Of a stretch of 64,000 bases of DNA, positions 22,799 to 35,100 are shown one piece after another. A program made the translations under genes and the position numbers. Source of the DNA: Daldinia sp. FL1419 (Eukaryota; Ascomycota; Sordariomycetes; Xylariales; Hypoxylaceae); assembly GCA_025201765.1 (NCBI GenBank), contig MU623368.1, forward strand, positions 1-64,000, given 5' to 3'. Position 1 is the first letter of the stretch. Each line of letters starts with the position of its first letter. The notes under the pieces were generated by a model. The model saw only the letters and a list, made by a program, of their open reading frames with translations. It was not told the origin of the DNA and did no database searches.

Positions 22799-25623
22799 AT
22801 GAGCTCCAGCAATACCAAGCCCACTACCGCATCTAAGGCCGGCCAGAGCGCATACCCAGGAGTTGCGCCAAACAATCAGTCTATACTTCTTGAAAAGCTG
22901 AATGTTCGAAGATCTACACCAGACTCCGAAGCTTTAGCAAGCTCGGACGACGAACCTGATCCTCACCGACAAGAAGCGCATCGTTCACAAGTACAGCCTC
23001 AGAAGCCCGCACGTCGTGCTTCTTGGCTGAACGATACATCACAAACCACGTTGCCTCATCCAAGAAAAGGTTCATTCGCGAGCAGTTCCATGTCGCCAAC
23101 AGCCTCACACCCTAGCACCCCATCAGCCGAGACAGGTGCAACCGCTTGGGGTACTCACACTACGACTTCGGCCGCGATGGGAAGGGGACACCAAGGACCC
23201 CCGTCTTTCCCCTGGGGAACGGGTATTTGGAACACAGAGCGTAAGGAGCCGCCTTCCCGACTGACCGAAGTCCTCCCTTCGCCTACATCTACCGTCCCCA
23301 GTGGCGCTGGTTTCTTCGGCGAGGATAGTTCATTGGCGCAGACCTCTCCCACACCACGGGAGCAGAATCCTAACCCACAAATCCCTTTTGCTATCCCCTT
23401 ACACCCAACGCCGAAGACGTACCGTTCTCAGTCATATTCAGTAGGGCAGTTAGATCCGGATGCAACCACACCCACAATGCCCACATCCTCGGTGTTACCA
23501 GGAAGACCGCGAGCACCCCTTGGGCACCCCGGATTGCAGCATAGACCATCACGCCCTAGTATGTTGAGTGAGATGTCTAGCGAAGGTGCGATATTAGGTA
23601 AAGTGAAGGAAGTCGAGGACGACGATGACGAAAGCGCCAGTGACTCAGCTCAGGCACCTCATTACCCACAAAGTGCCGAGGCGAAGACGATAGAAATGCT
23701 TACTCGTGAGAATGCTATGCTGAGACAACAGCAACAACAGCAACAACAGCAGCAGCAGCAGCAATACCACAACTCTCGACTCAGGCCCCGTGCGTCAACC
23801 AGTACTACTTACGGATTAGGTAATGGGTATGGCGTCCGCGGGCCTGTTCCTGAAGAATCGGACTTCGCGATCGATGAATTGGATGAAGCTGGAGAGGGTC
23901 TAGATAGTGCCTCGAAGCGATTAGGAAGGCGAATGAGCGAGTACGCATCTGCATCTGCGGCTTTTCGTTCCCCTTATCCCCTAGAGAATAGGAAGCTAGA
24001 AAATGTTAAGAAGGCTTACTGGCAAAGTTCGCTCGGGTTCGGTGGTTTAACCGAAGTTTCGCAGAGTCGTAGACACTCGTTTGCTGACGTACCTACGCGA
24101 CAAGGATCAATTAGTTCTATTGGCGAGGGCGTTTCTCTTCACGATACTACTTCTGCAGAAGGAACACAACCTCATTCTCAGGATTTTGGCGGATTTCCCG
24201 AGGGTGCAAGTTTCCAGACTACCAGCCCTGGTAAGTAAATTCTAGCCGCTTAGTACGTGTTCAGGACTAACTTTATCTAGTACCCTACTACTCGAGTGGA
24301 GGCAATGCTCCTAATATACACCAAGCTATTGCGTCGTCTACTTACAGCAATCCCTACCAGTCTGCCTACGGACTTCCTTCAACCTTTGGTAATCGTCCAC
24401 CGTCACCTCACAGGAGTATGTATGGAATGAGTCAGCCTAGACATAACCAGCTATTACACATTGTCCTTTTCAAGTGCTCCAGGGCAGATGTGTTCTACAT
24501 TCAAGAGGGCACTGGCCTCACAGTTAAACCCGGAGACCTCGTCATTGTAGAAGCAGACCGGGGAACCGATCTTGGAACTGTGGCTCGCGACAATGTGGAC
24601 TGGCAAACAGCTAAAGAATTGAAGGAGCACTACGCTGAAGAGCACTACAAATGGTTGATGATGTATTCGCAAAACGCCGCGGCTGCTCAAGAAGGAACTG
24701 GAGCTGGTTTGATGGCTGCGTCCAACGGTCTTCAAGGTAGCGCAATTGGCGGGATGGGACCGCCAAGCCAGCATCATATGCAAGAACCCAACGGAGGCGA
24801 ACTCAAGCCGAAGCTCATTAAACGTCTAGCACAGAGTCACGAGATACATAACCTTCGAGACAAAGAAGGAAACGAAGCTAAGGCGAAGCGCATGTGTATG
24901 CAGAAGGTGAAAGAGCACGGTTTGAATATGGAGATTCTGGATGCCGAATTCCAAATGTAAGTGCTTATTATGGTATCTAACCTTCCACATAACTAACATG
25001 TTTCTAGGGATTGGAAGAAGCTGACATTTTATTACTTTGCCGACTCGTACATCAACTTCAACTCTCTTGTCACCGATCTTTTCAAGATCTACAAGACGCG
25101 AATTTGGATGTCTGCTATCAACCCTGCCTCATTCGCCAGCCCGACCTTGGGGCTACAGGCGCCCAGCGGCATCGGCCCAGGCGCTGTTGGCCTTGGGAGA
25201 GGAAGTGGATCCGCCAACACAGAACGAAGATCCAATCCACCCCAAGACTCGCAGGTTGCTTTTACCAGTCCAGGTGCTGCAGGTCGACCTTTTCAGCCAA
25301 CCTTCACCCAGCCATTTGGCGGACCAGATCGTCCTTCTGTAGCCAATTCTGCATACCCCCCGGCCGGTTTCCCATATTCTGCTTATGGCACGTTCAGCGG
25401 TGCGCCGAGGTCCGGCGCAGTACCATACGTCCCAAGCATGATACAAGGAATGGAAGCATACCCCGGTGGTTTTACACAGCCGGGAGAATTTCCTCCAAGC
25501 ATGCGAACACGCTATCCGAGCCCCCACACAGCTCCTTCCCCTCACGATCAGTCGGTGCCAAGCATGACAGGGCAGAACGAATGGGTTGGGGCGTTCCAGG
25601 GGCTCTCTTTGAACTCCCGTTAA
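22799..25623 (+). CDS. PSP1 C-terminal-domain protein
   Basis: Three exons, 22799..24230, 24281..24956 and 25008..25623, encode 907 aa; both introns are about 50 bp with gtaagt donors, and the second has a 'taactaac' branch site. Residues 1-475 are low complexity, rich in Ser, Pro and Thr, with an acidic 'EVEDDDDESASD' and 13 consecutive Gln (23,726-23,764). The conserved part starts near residue 530 with 'LLHIVLFKCSRADVFYI', continues with 'KPGDLVIVEADRGTDLGTV', and ends with 'WKKLTFYYFADSYINFN' and 'FKIYKTRIWM'. This is the PSP1 C-terminal region, named after a yeast suppressor of DNA polymerase alpha mutations; related bacterial proteins include YaaT. The tail is disordered, rich in Pro, Gly and Ser. 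Biochemical function is unknown. The disordered, Gln-rich arms suggest a condensate or mRNP scaffold, which is inference. Confidence 0.92.
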
Positions 25624-27250
25624 ATCCGAGGAACTTATGGATGGAAATCGATTCGTTCTTACGGCCTTCGAGAACTTCCTCTTGCTAATCATAAACCTAG
25701 AGGTATTCCGGATTCTCTAGGATATCACGATACCCCCTTACCCCTATTGTGATACAACTTCAGGTCCGAATTTGTCAACACAACCACTCATTACTACTAT
25801 GCGGTAATTCACATTTGTGATGTGCCTGTTGTGGAACTTTTTTAGGGGGGAATCTCGGCCTTCCGGTAAAAAAAACATATGTGGTGACTTCGGCCTTGGT
25901 ATTTCACTACACTAAAATTCAATTCCCGTATTATACTTTCCTCGTACTATACCATCACTACAGAGACGTATTACGATTTACGGATTCATAGAAAATCCAT
26001 TGTCGTTCTTTTTTTTCCCTCTTTATATCTTACAGTTTAATTCTCTCTTTTTCTTAGTTCACCCCGCGGCACTTTCAAGTTATTTACATACAATCGAATT
26101 TTTCTTAGAGGCGCCTATGACGCATAAAGTCACAGTACGCCTAGGCGAAAACTGCGGGCCAACGCGACCTTCAGACTTGAGCGTTCGTCTACACGAGCAT
26201 CTATCAATTCCTTGATTCCTCAACCCTTGAAAGACTTCGGAACGAGACCGGACGAAGACGAGTCCGAGGCAAGGAGACGGTGTGAGAAAAGGACTGAGGG
26301 CAGAAGGCGAAGCATGATTTTTCGTCATGACGACACGGCATAAAAGAAATCATAAGACAAAAAGTAGTTTTGCTCTCGGCAGGAGATCAATATAGACATG
26401 CTGCACAAGCATTTGTGTAATTTGATATTCAAAAGGGACGGTTTGCACGAATTGTTGGGTATGGACGGATTTTGTACGACCAGAAAAGATTTTGCCACGC
26501 ATGAGAGATAACATCCATTTGCCTATTTTGCCCTGCGAGACGCATTTCAAAGAAGGGGGGGAGGAGTCCTCTATTCGGCTATGTCGTCTTAAACCATTGG
26601 TTTGATGGCAGATTCGTTCTAGATAGGGTTCTAGTTAACCTCTGATGGCTAAAATTGCTATAATTGAGCTTTTAATAGCTGAAGTTGCTAAGTTTCTTGT
26701 GTGAGATTCATGTAATGTTTAGTGAGAACACTATTAATTCCAATTCCCAAGATTGAAGTTTTATCAGAGGCTATCTTGATGCGTATAAACACAGGTACAT
26801 AGGTACCTAACCTTAGGTACTTAGGTAGGTTAGGTAAGTAGGTATCCAAGCACCTCCTAACCGTACTTGCTATTTGAGGGAAGGAATGGTGCACTATGGC
26901 TTGTCTCCTATTGTGGAAAGTTAGAATTACGGAAGGAGTATTAGGTCATGCTAGTGCCTACCCTCCATAGCCGAGATTAGAACCCAATTCTCTGAGGAAG
27001 GACTTACTCAGATATTTGCCCTTTCAAGTATAAGAATAAGACTGACGTTTCCTCAATGGTCGTACTCGAGCTATTTCACCAATCAACATGGACTCCCATT
27101 AAAAAAGAATTATCGAGTAGTTGAAGTTTAAAAAACAGTTACTGCCTTAACTCCTATCTTGTTTACATAAAAAGGAATCTCATCAGAATTTATTAAAGTT
27201 AGGTACCCATCTTCTTCGTTTCAGTCATCGCCATCATTGCCATCAGCGCC
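25624..27250. other. intergenic region
   Basis: This is 1.6 kb without a supportable gene. The first few hundred bases are probably the 3' UTR of the PSP1 gene. TAGGTA/TACCTA motifs cluster at about 26,795-26,850, and a run of short T/A-rich sequence precedes the next gene. Confidence 0.5.
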
Positions 27251-28276
27251 ATGTCGAAGAGGGTAATGAAGAGAAAGGCGGATCCCGAACGTAAGCATCT
27301 CGACAGACAAAACATGGCCATAGCTTAAAGCAATGCATATATTTACGTCTCATAGTACTGTCAGATGAGCCCGACATATTTGCTAAGGAAGGCAACGCCA
27401 AGAAAAAGAAGAATAATACCAAGAAACTTCTCTCACGACTTGAAGAGTATAACGAAGACGAAGGCAGAGAGGGTAGTCGGTAAGCCTGAAACCGGCAAAC
27501 ATCACTCGGCTCTAAATATATCCACGTAGCCACTGACAACACATATGTACAGAACATTCCAGCGATGGGCTGAGATTTTTGAGAGCAATACCAAAGGTGA
27601 AGTTATGAGGTCGAAGACGTTCACTAAGGAATTTGGAACAAAAGTCAAGAAACAGACAGACAAAGTGCGAGAGTATATTCAAGAACAGGAACACCAACTG
27701 TAAGGACGCCATACCTAACATCACCAGTAGTATAAAGTCATTCTAACTATCAATAGGGCCCAGAACAACGACAAGTTTATGGGAACTTTCGAGGAGCTTT
27801 ATTCAACAACCGTTCCATCCCATGGACCAGACGGCGAGGCACATACTACGAGCAAGGAGAGCCACATCTTATTTCAAGACGCACATGCCATCATTTCGGA
27901 AAGCTACGCATTACTCGATAAATTCAGGGAGACAGACAAGCAGCTCAAGAATTACAAGTTTGAACTTCCCGGCGCGAAGTGGAAGCAGGATAAGCAGGAT
28001 ATGAAGGACCTACTGGCTTGTGGTCGCGAGTACGGAGAGAAACTAGTTGAAGAAAGACTTTCTCCAGAAGCCCACGTAACTCAGCAATTTGTTAGATACA
28101 AGGGCAACGAGAAGGAAAACGTGGCCTCGGAATTATTTAAGGAGAGCCGTAAAGGGTCGGAGAGGGATACTTGGGGTGCAGTTGCTGCGGCGCAAGTCAA
28201 GGGATACACGGCTATCGCGAAGTCTGTTCCTTTTGAAGGATTAGAAAAGGCGAGACACTTACCAAGAGGGCAGTAG
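27251..28276 (+). CDS. hypothetical protein, basic N-terminus and coiled-coil-like helices
   Basis: Not recognised. Four exons (27251..27290, 27356..27479, 27553..27699 and 27757..28276) keep phase through three short introns (65, 73 and 57 bp) with gtaag donors, and give 276 aa. That regularity makes a real gene likely even though two exons are tiny. The N-terminus is strongly basic ('KRVMKRK', 'KKKKNNTKK'), like a nuclear localisation signal. Residues about 50-100 and 130-230 are rich in Glu, Lys and Gln with a helical, coiled-coil look. There is no membrane segment, no zinc ligand pattern and no known catalytic motif. A chromosome- or nucleus-associated structural protein is one possibility, but that is a guess. 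Confidence 0.7.
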
Positions 28277-28853
28277 AGGTTCGAGGATTACAGGGAGAAT
28301 TTGTGGCGATGGATTGTAACCGTTTTAGCTTCTGACATTGTGAAGCTCTCTCAGGCTTGCTGCCTCAAATTTCATAATAGCACCTAAAGGCTAATATAGG
28401 TACATGGGTAACTATAAAATTCATAAAGCTTTGCTGTAAATAAGTTAGGTAACCTTATTAGAGGGTGGAAAGGAGATGGCAGTCAGCACAGTACCTGTCA
28501 TGTACCTAAGTACCTACATACCTATGCATAGGTACGTACTTCCATAGGTGATTACTAACCTGGGCGCAAGCATCTGTAGATATGGCACTAGTACGGAATT
28601 GGGCTAGCTCCAAATCGCTTAATTTTCCCCCCCAAACCCAAAAAAAACCCACTCGCACAACTTTAGCAAATTTCTTTCGATCAATTGAAGATTTTCGCAA
28701 TCCTCAATTCCTCACACCACACACAACGACACGACACACGACCATCCATTGTTGCAGGCTTCCATTCCCAACCTGGTTTGTAGTCCTTTTACTCGGCATA
28801 ACAACTTTGAATATCTCTGCTAACCCTTGTGTTTTCTTTGTCGTACAGTCAAG
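28277..28853. promoter_or_regulatory. RPL15 upstream region with probable 5'UTR intron
   Basis: This holds TAGGTA-type palindromes (about 28,500-28,545) and a C- and A-rich stretch at about 28,620-28,660. A very good 3' splice site ('tgctaaccct...tcgtacag', ending 28,848) lies only five bases before the RPL15 ATG. The matching donor may be gtttgt at about 28,776, but that is weak. A leader intron next to the start codon is common in fungal ribosomal-protein genes. Confidence 0.5.
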
Positions 28854-29750
28854 ATGGGTGCCCTCAAGTATGTCGAAGAGCTTCAGAAGAAGAAGCAGTC
28901 CGATGTTCTGCGATTCCTCCTCCGAGTCCGCTGCTGGGAAGTATGTTGAAACCTCCACGATTGTTTTATTTATATATAAAACCTGGACACGAAAAGCGTA
29001 TTATACACACGAAAATCTACAACAGTCCAAAATATTGGCGTGGATGATTATGTGGACGCTGTCTTCCCTTCCTCCGCCTTTTTCTTCCTACGAGGCGGAG
29101 GAGGGAACGTGTCTCTGCTATACACTCGTTGAACATTAGCTGAGAGTGCATTAATATAGCTCCGTCAATTGAACGTCATCCACCGTGCCTCGCGCCCCTC
29201 GCGCCCCGACAAGGCTCGCCGTCTCGGATACAAGGCCAAGCAGGGCTATGTCATCTACCGTGTCCGTGTCCGCCGTGGTGGTCGCAAGCGGCCCGTGCCC
29301 AAGGGTGCCACTTACGGTAAGCCAACTACGAGTTCGATATAATATCTGCAAGGCAAGGAGGCTAATGATGCAAAAATTGTAGGCAAGCCCACCAACCAGG
29401 GTGTGAACCAGCTCAAGTACCAGCGATCCCTCAAGGCCACCGCTGAGGAGCGTGTCGGTCGCCGCTGCGCTAACTTGCGAGTCCTCAACTCGTACTGGAT
29501 CAACCAGGACTCGACCTACAAGTACTACGAGGTTATCCTCGTCGACCCTCAGCACAAGGCTATCCGACAGGACCCCCGCATCAACTGGATCGTCAACCCT
29601 GTCCACAAGCACCGTGAGGCCCGTGGTCTTACTGCCACTGGCAAGAAGTCTCGTGGTCTCAACAAGGGTCACCGCTACAACAAGACCCGCGCTGGTCGCA
29701 GAAAGACCTGGAAGAGACACAACACCCTCTCCCTGTGGCGTTACCGATAA
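28854..29750 (+). CDS. RPL15: 60S ribosomal protein L15 (eL15)
   Basis: Exons 28854..28940, 29160..29316 and 29383..29750 encode 203 aa, the normal length of eL15. The start 'MGALKYVEELQKKKQSDVLR' and the end 'RRKTWKRHNTLSLWRYR' are near-invariant in eukaryotes, as are 'KARRLGYKAKQGYVIYRVR' and 'HREARGLTATGKKSRG'. The protein is an early-assembling component of the large subunit that binds 25S rRNA. The first intron (219 bp) is longer than most in this window. The coding part is GC-rich with preferred codons, as expected for high expression. The long frames on the opposite strand are by-products of that codon bias. Confidence 0.98.
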
Positions 29751-32170
29751 GCGCGTGCGCTTAACCGAGGTGGAAGTGGTGGAAAGTAGGGGACGTGTAA
29801 CGACGGCTTGGTCGTGGATGTCGTGGTTACGGCATGGAATGAGGTCTTTCTTCACGGTCAATAGGGCTTGCGTCGGGCTCATGAGTTATGCCTGGAGTTA
29901 CTTCACGTAGTCTACGTAGGAACAAGATTCTTCCTGGGACGAAAAAATATTTTGCTTTTCGGCTGGTTACGTTATTATTCGTGCCTAATGATACCTCCCT
30001 GTTTACTCCATGTGACCATCTTCTCTCGTTGATGCACGCGTGATAGTGATAATACTAATATCGCCCATACTTTCCACTGACCCCTAAGATAATTCCTAAG
30101 TTTGCTAAACGAAAGTACAAGACGCTCAAGGGGGGGGGGGGGAGGGTTCCCGTTTAGTTATAAGGTGAGAAGTGGTTAAGCCTTTCCACGAGTAAAACTC
30201 TCGCCTTCTCTTTTAATACCCTGGTTTTTGACCTAATGTCATACGCTAGAAGAGGTCTTGACCGAAATTCAGGAAGTATGTAAAGTGACTTGTATATTGC
30301 GAGACTTTGACTTGTTTCGGAATCACCTTGTATATGCTAGTTTCGGGGGAGGGTGGTTTCAGAGAAGGGTCGACGATATGTCCTGGGTGCAGTTTACAGT
30401 TAGATAGTCTGTTGCAATCTATTTCTTTTTCTGAACCTGATTGGCGTCGTGAATGCTAAGTTGGCTAGATGGTAGACGTGAAGTGGTGTTTTATCTTGAA
30501 CCCTGGGTCATATATATACCAGCGTATTCTAGATAGCCATATGCGTAGATATTTCAAACGGAACATAGGTTTTCCCTCGGCCTATATAACTTGGGGCGTT
30601 TTTAACGCATTTAAGCATAACTGATATATATACTTGAGCATATCGTCAATTTAGATAGACAAAGGACTATGAGGAGCTGGTACAGTAGCAAGAATTAAGT
30701 TGGGAAAATGGATAATAAGTGTTTAAAAAGTCTAATGGTGTTAGTTAGTATAGGGGCTTGTAATTGTGCGAACGTACTTGATCCCTATGATTGGCCTTGG
30801 TCAGTATTAAGAAACGAGCGCCCCCAAGGTATCTAGATAACCGCTAGGGATCATCCAAAATCCCAGAGTCAGAGCTATACCAAGGGCTGCCAACAATTAC
30901 CTGTAATGGCTACCACCTTGCCGCGCTGACCGTTTACTTACCTCTCCTATAAAATAGCCTAAGCCTCTCTACGTCCTACACCCCTTCCTACGAATCTCCA
31001 GTCTACAATCTAGATAGCAACGTAAATAGCAAGCATCAAATCCCATAAATCCGCATTTAATTACGAGAAACCCCTTTTCACGCCTCTATTAGGCTATCTG
31101 CAAAGTACAAGCGAACAGGTTTTTTCTCCACGAAGGGAGACTAACCCAATAGGACAGAAAATACATTGCTTGGATATCGCCAAATCTGCGATATCGGGCA
31201 AATTCTCCGTCGAAAAAAGGCATCGCAGAACAAATCCTAATCAAATGAGCTAAGTGTAAAAAACACAAAGCCAAGACCATCTGGAACTGGTATCCAGTCT
31301 CCTCCCATCTGTATCGAACGACGAGAGCTGTCGCATCTTCTAGATCCCCTGAACCCATCACGCTTTGCGGCAGCCGTAATGATGTCGTTTTGGGTTTCCC
31401 GTGTGAGGAACATATAAATGTACAAGAGGACCCAGCGTCCCATAGCCTGCTCTTGTTGACTGTTGCGTGCAATGATACGTTCGCAGGTGAGCAACCCTAT
31501 GTAGAAAGGCAACTGTATAGAACTGATTTCTATAGAAATTGGTTGACGATAGCAAATACGAGCAATATGTATGTCTATCGAAGAGCATACGCGATTAAGG
31601 CGGTGGCAGACGCCATAAGAAGCTATGGTATCGAATTACCGGCCGAAAGTGTGTGAAATCAGAGTAATGCATGGGCCTGCCGAAAAAGAATCCTGCAAAC
31701 CGAGAAGAACGAAAAGAAAATCTATGCCGAGGTATTTTGAGTACACAGTTGCGGACCACGATTAAATTCGATATGGTTGTGCAAACTGGTTTTGACTAGG
31801 TAGGGTAATCTCATCCAGCGTGCCAGTGTGCCAGCTGTTTAGTACCGAGTGCATCGAGAATCGTGTATCATTGAGCGTGTAATATACAGAGCAACCCCAA
31901 GAACATTGGGCGCTTATAGTAGTACTCAAGGACGCAAATGTTTGTGTGATATCCTGCGTAGAATGAGGGAGAGGGTGACGGGTGGATGGCGCGAGAAAAA
32001 GAAAACGGTGTCATCAAGCTCGTATGAAGCGTATCATTCATTCTTTACGAAAATGGCCACAGAGACCACATAATTGACGATTATAGAAAGGCCCATCGGT
32101 GATGGTTTGTCGTCCAAGTTCATTATCGTACCGTTATAAGTATCGTGACCGCCATAGGCATGAGAAAGAT
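29751..32170. other. 2.4-kb intergenic region between RPL15 and PUF4
   Basis: This contains the 3' ends of two convergent genes, a run of 13 G at 30,130-30,142, and otherwise unremarkable sequence. Frames around 31,090-31,660 on both strands overlap one another and lack recognisable motifs, so none is called. Confidence 0.5.
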
Positions 32171-35100
32171 CTAGAAGAAATCACCTTCACCGGGCCCAGG
32201 GTTGACACCAGCACCAGTATATGTGGGGTACTGGGCCATTCGAGGCGGCTGCGGAGGTGCGTTACCAGCGACACCAGAAGCACCCATGCCATTAGGAGAC
32301 GGGTATCCCATTCGGCCTCGATTGCCGTTGATGCCATTAGAACTATGGCCATTTGTATAGGGGCCAGACGGCGATACAATAGATTGGCTGGTCATAGCGC
32401 GAGTATGAGCGGGGCGAATGGTAATCTGGCCCTGAGTCGAGTCAGCCGGGGTTGTCTGTCCGTTGACACTGCCGCTTCGAGTATCATGCTGTTGGATCTT
32501 GGCCTGGAGGCGACGGCCGTACGGGGTGTTTCTGACAGTGGGAACAATCGGTCGGATAGCTTCGACTAGCGGGATCTTCAGATGGTAGGTGCAATGATCC
32601 AAGGCAGTTTGGACTACATAATTGCCAAATGAATCACGCAGTAAACGCTCCATCTCTCCCGGGGCTAGGAGTTCCTTGACCATCATGTCTTTGGAGTCAT
32701 CATTGCCGCAGCGGATACATTTCTCAATCACGTTGGAGCTGAATTTGTGGCGAGACAGCTGGCTGATCTTGCCGCGGAATTGCTGGATCAACGGCTCGGT
32801 GAAGACAGTCTCGTTAAGGTCAATGATGTACTGAACCACATAATTACCAAATGGGTCCTGTACAAGTCTAGTGGCGTTTTCAGTGATCTTTGTCACAAGC
32901 CACATCTTTTGTTTCCCTGAAGCATGATCAATGCATCGTTGGAGAACACAGCACCCATGACGGTGGGTACCGACTTCGATGCAGTTGTTGCCGACAGCGT
33001 TGAAGATAAAATCAGCGTCTTCCGGACTGAGCTTGTTAAGACACTTCTGGATGACGTGGTTTCCGTTGAGGTCTTGGATAAGTTCAACAACTCGATATCG
33101 CAAGGCGTCAATGATAATCTTGACATGCGTGGGTGTCGAGACAAACTCGATCATCTTCTGCAGCGCCCGAGTACCGTGTTGGTTGAGAGCGATGCGCACC
33201 ATATCTGCAGAAGCATTCTGAATCAGAACGGTACGCTCATCATCGTTACAATATTCTAGAAGCTTTTGGCACAAGTAATTTCCAAAGGGATCCGTCATAA
33301 GCTCGACGACATGCTGGTTAGTCTCTAGCCAAATCATATGGACCTGCTCTGGGTTTCTGTTCTCGAGTTGCTTCTGCAAATATCGGCAGCCATGCTGATC
33401 CTTGCAGAGATCATAGATCGTACCACCGACCTGCTCCAAGGATAGATTGGCGTAGCGGGTCATTGCCTCGCTATCCTGAGTGCGGCGTTGCTGCATCACG
33501 CGCTGTTGTGAGTCTCGAGGCTGCGCATGAGGCTGCACATGAGGCTGCGCATGAGGCTGTGCATGAGGCTGGTACATGGGACTATAACCGACGTAGTTCT
33601 GAGGGGGGTAGTTGTTTAGGCCCAAGTTTTGCATGCCTATGGCCATCATGTTCATGTTGTATCCGGGACCAGGGCTAGGGCCAGGACCGTTGGGGTTTGG
33701 CTGGTTGTATCCGCCGTAGAACTGCTGGTAAAGACCTAGCGACGAAGGAGAACCAGCATTGGCTGTTCCAGCAGGAGGGGCCGATTGAATGGCAGCCTGA
33801 CTTGATGCAATAGGACCGAATGCAGGAGCACCGCCTTGCAGCTGAGATGAGATAGATGGGTATGCTGCACCGACTTGAGTAGGGGTCGGGTGGTTGTCAT
33901 TGGAGAGCTCACGGCTATGACGCTTCATAGCTCCAGGAGGGATTCGACCAATGCTCGCATTGTGGTTGTGAAAGTGCTGCTGAGCGTGCGCATTGGCATT
34001 GCTTGAGGGAGTCAAAGTTGCGCTAGCTGGAACATTCTTGGTAGCAGCTATCTCACCCGCAGAGAAGGAAGTCTGGAGCTTGGGAGGTGCAGCAAGCACT
34101 TGAGTAGAAGAAGGAGGCATGGTTGAAGTAGTTGCGATATCGTTGGTACTTTCCCTGTATTGACTTATGTCGAGGGAGTGTCGGAAAGGGCGACTAGTGA
34201 CGGTAGTACTATCGGCCGGTCCGGACTGAGCAGCGGAGATACCGTCGGTGGTACTCATTTGGGAGGAACCCAGATTAGACAAGCTTTGTTGTTGACGATG
34301 ACGAGGAATGCTCGCCCAGCCGTTAGTAGGGGTAGCTTCACCACTTGCACGGTGAGACGCGAGGTCAACTGCAGCGGAAGAGGCAGATAACTGAACGAGG
34401 GTTAGTTTTCCGATAATGAGTATTGCGATAATCGGCAAAACTGAGATAGGGAGTTGAATCGAAATTATCTCAGGAGCGCCCGCGAAAAGGACCGGGAAAA
34501 ATTATTTAATAAGAAACAAGGTGCAGCAGCGGATAATAGAACAATGGCTAATGAATGGTATGAAACCTAGGGAAACTCTATGCGAATTGTGTGGCGAGTG
34601 CACTGAATTGAAATATGTTCAATCGCGAGTTCACTTTGGTAACCCTGGAAGGTTCTTTGGATGAATCCAAGGCACAGACCATAAACGGAAAGAGAACAAA
34701 CAAGCAAACACAGTGACAAGTTGCTCAGGAACGTGTGAATAGGGTAAAGTGCAGGAAGGGGCAGTCATGGTTTTTTTTTTTTTGCACCGTGTACCAAAAG
34801 GTGCTTGGAATGAGAAGTATTTAAGTAGTTACTTACCACGTTGGGATTTCCCTTCTGTGCGTAGAGCTGCGGAAAGTTGTCCTCGCTAGCGTCAATATTG
34901 GAAAAGCTATTCAAATCCGTAGAGGATTCGTCGTCCCTAAAAAGAAAACCAGCTGTATTGGTCTGGTCGATGTTGTCGTAGAGGTTGCCGCGACGTGTAA
35001 CGGGCATAGAATATCGATTAAGACTGGGAGGATTGTCACGTCAGTAGCTGCTGAATACCTGCAGACCAGCTGATGGAGTGCGAATAAAAATAGGCTTGAA

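Noticed and set aside
29151..29910. Antisense and alternate frames of 152-243 codons over RPL15
   Set aside because: They mirror the strong codon bias of RPL15 and span its introns; the sense protein is unmistakable.
31089..31656. Overlapping frames of 76-127 codons on both strands
   Set aside because: They overlap one another and none shows family motifs or compositional signs of coding.
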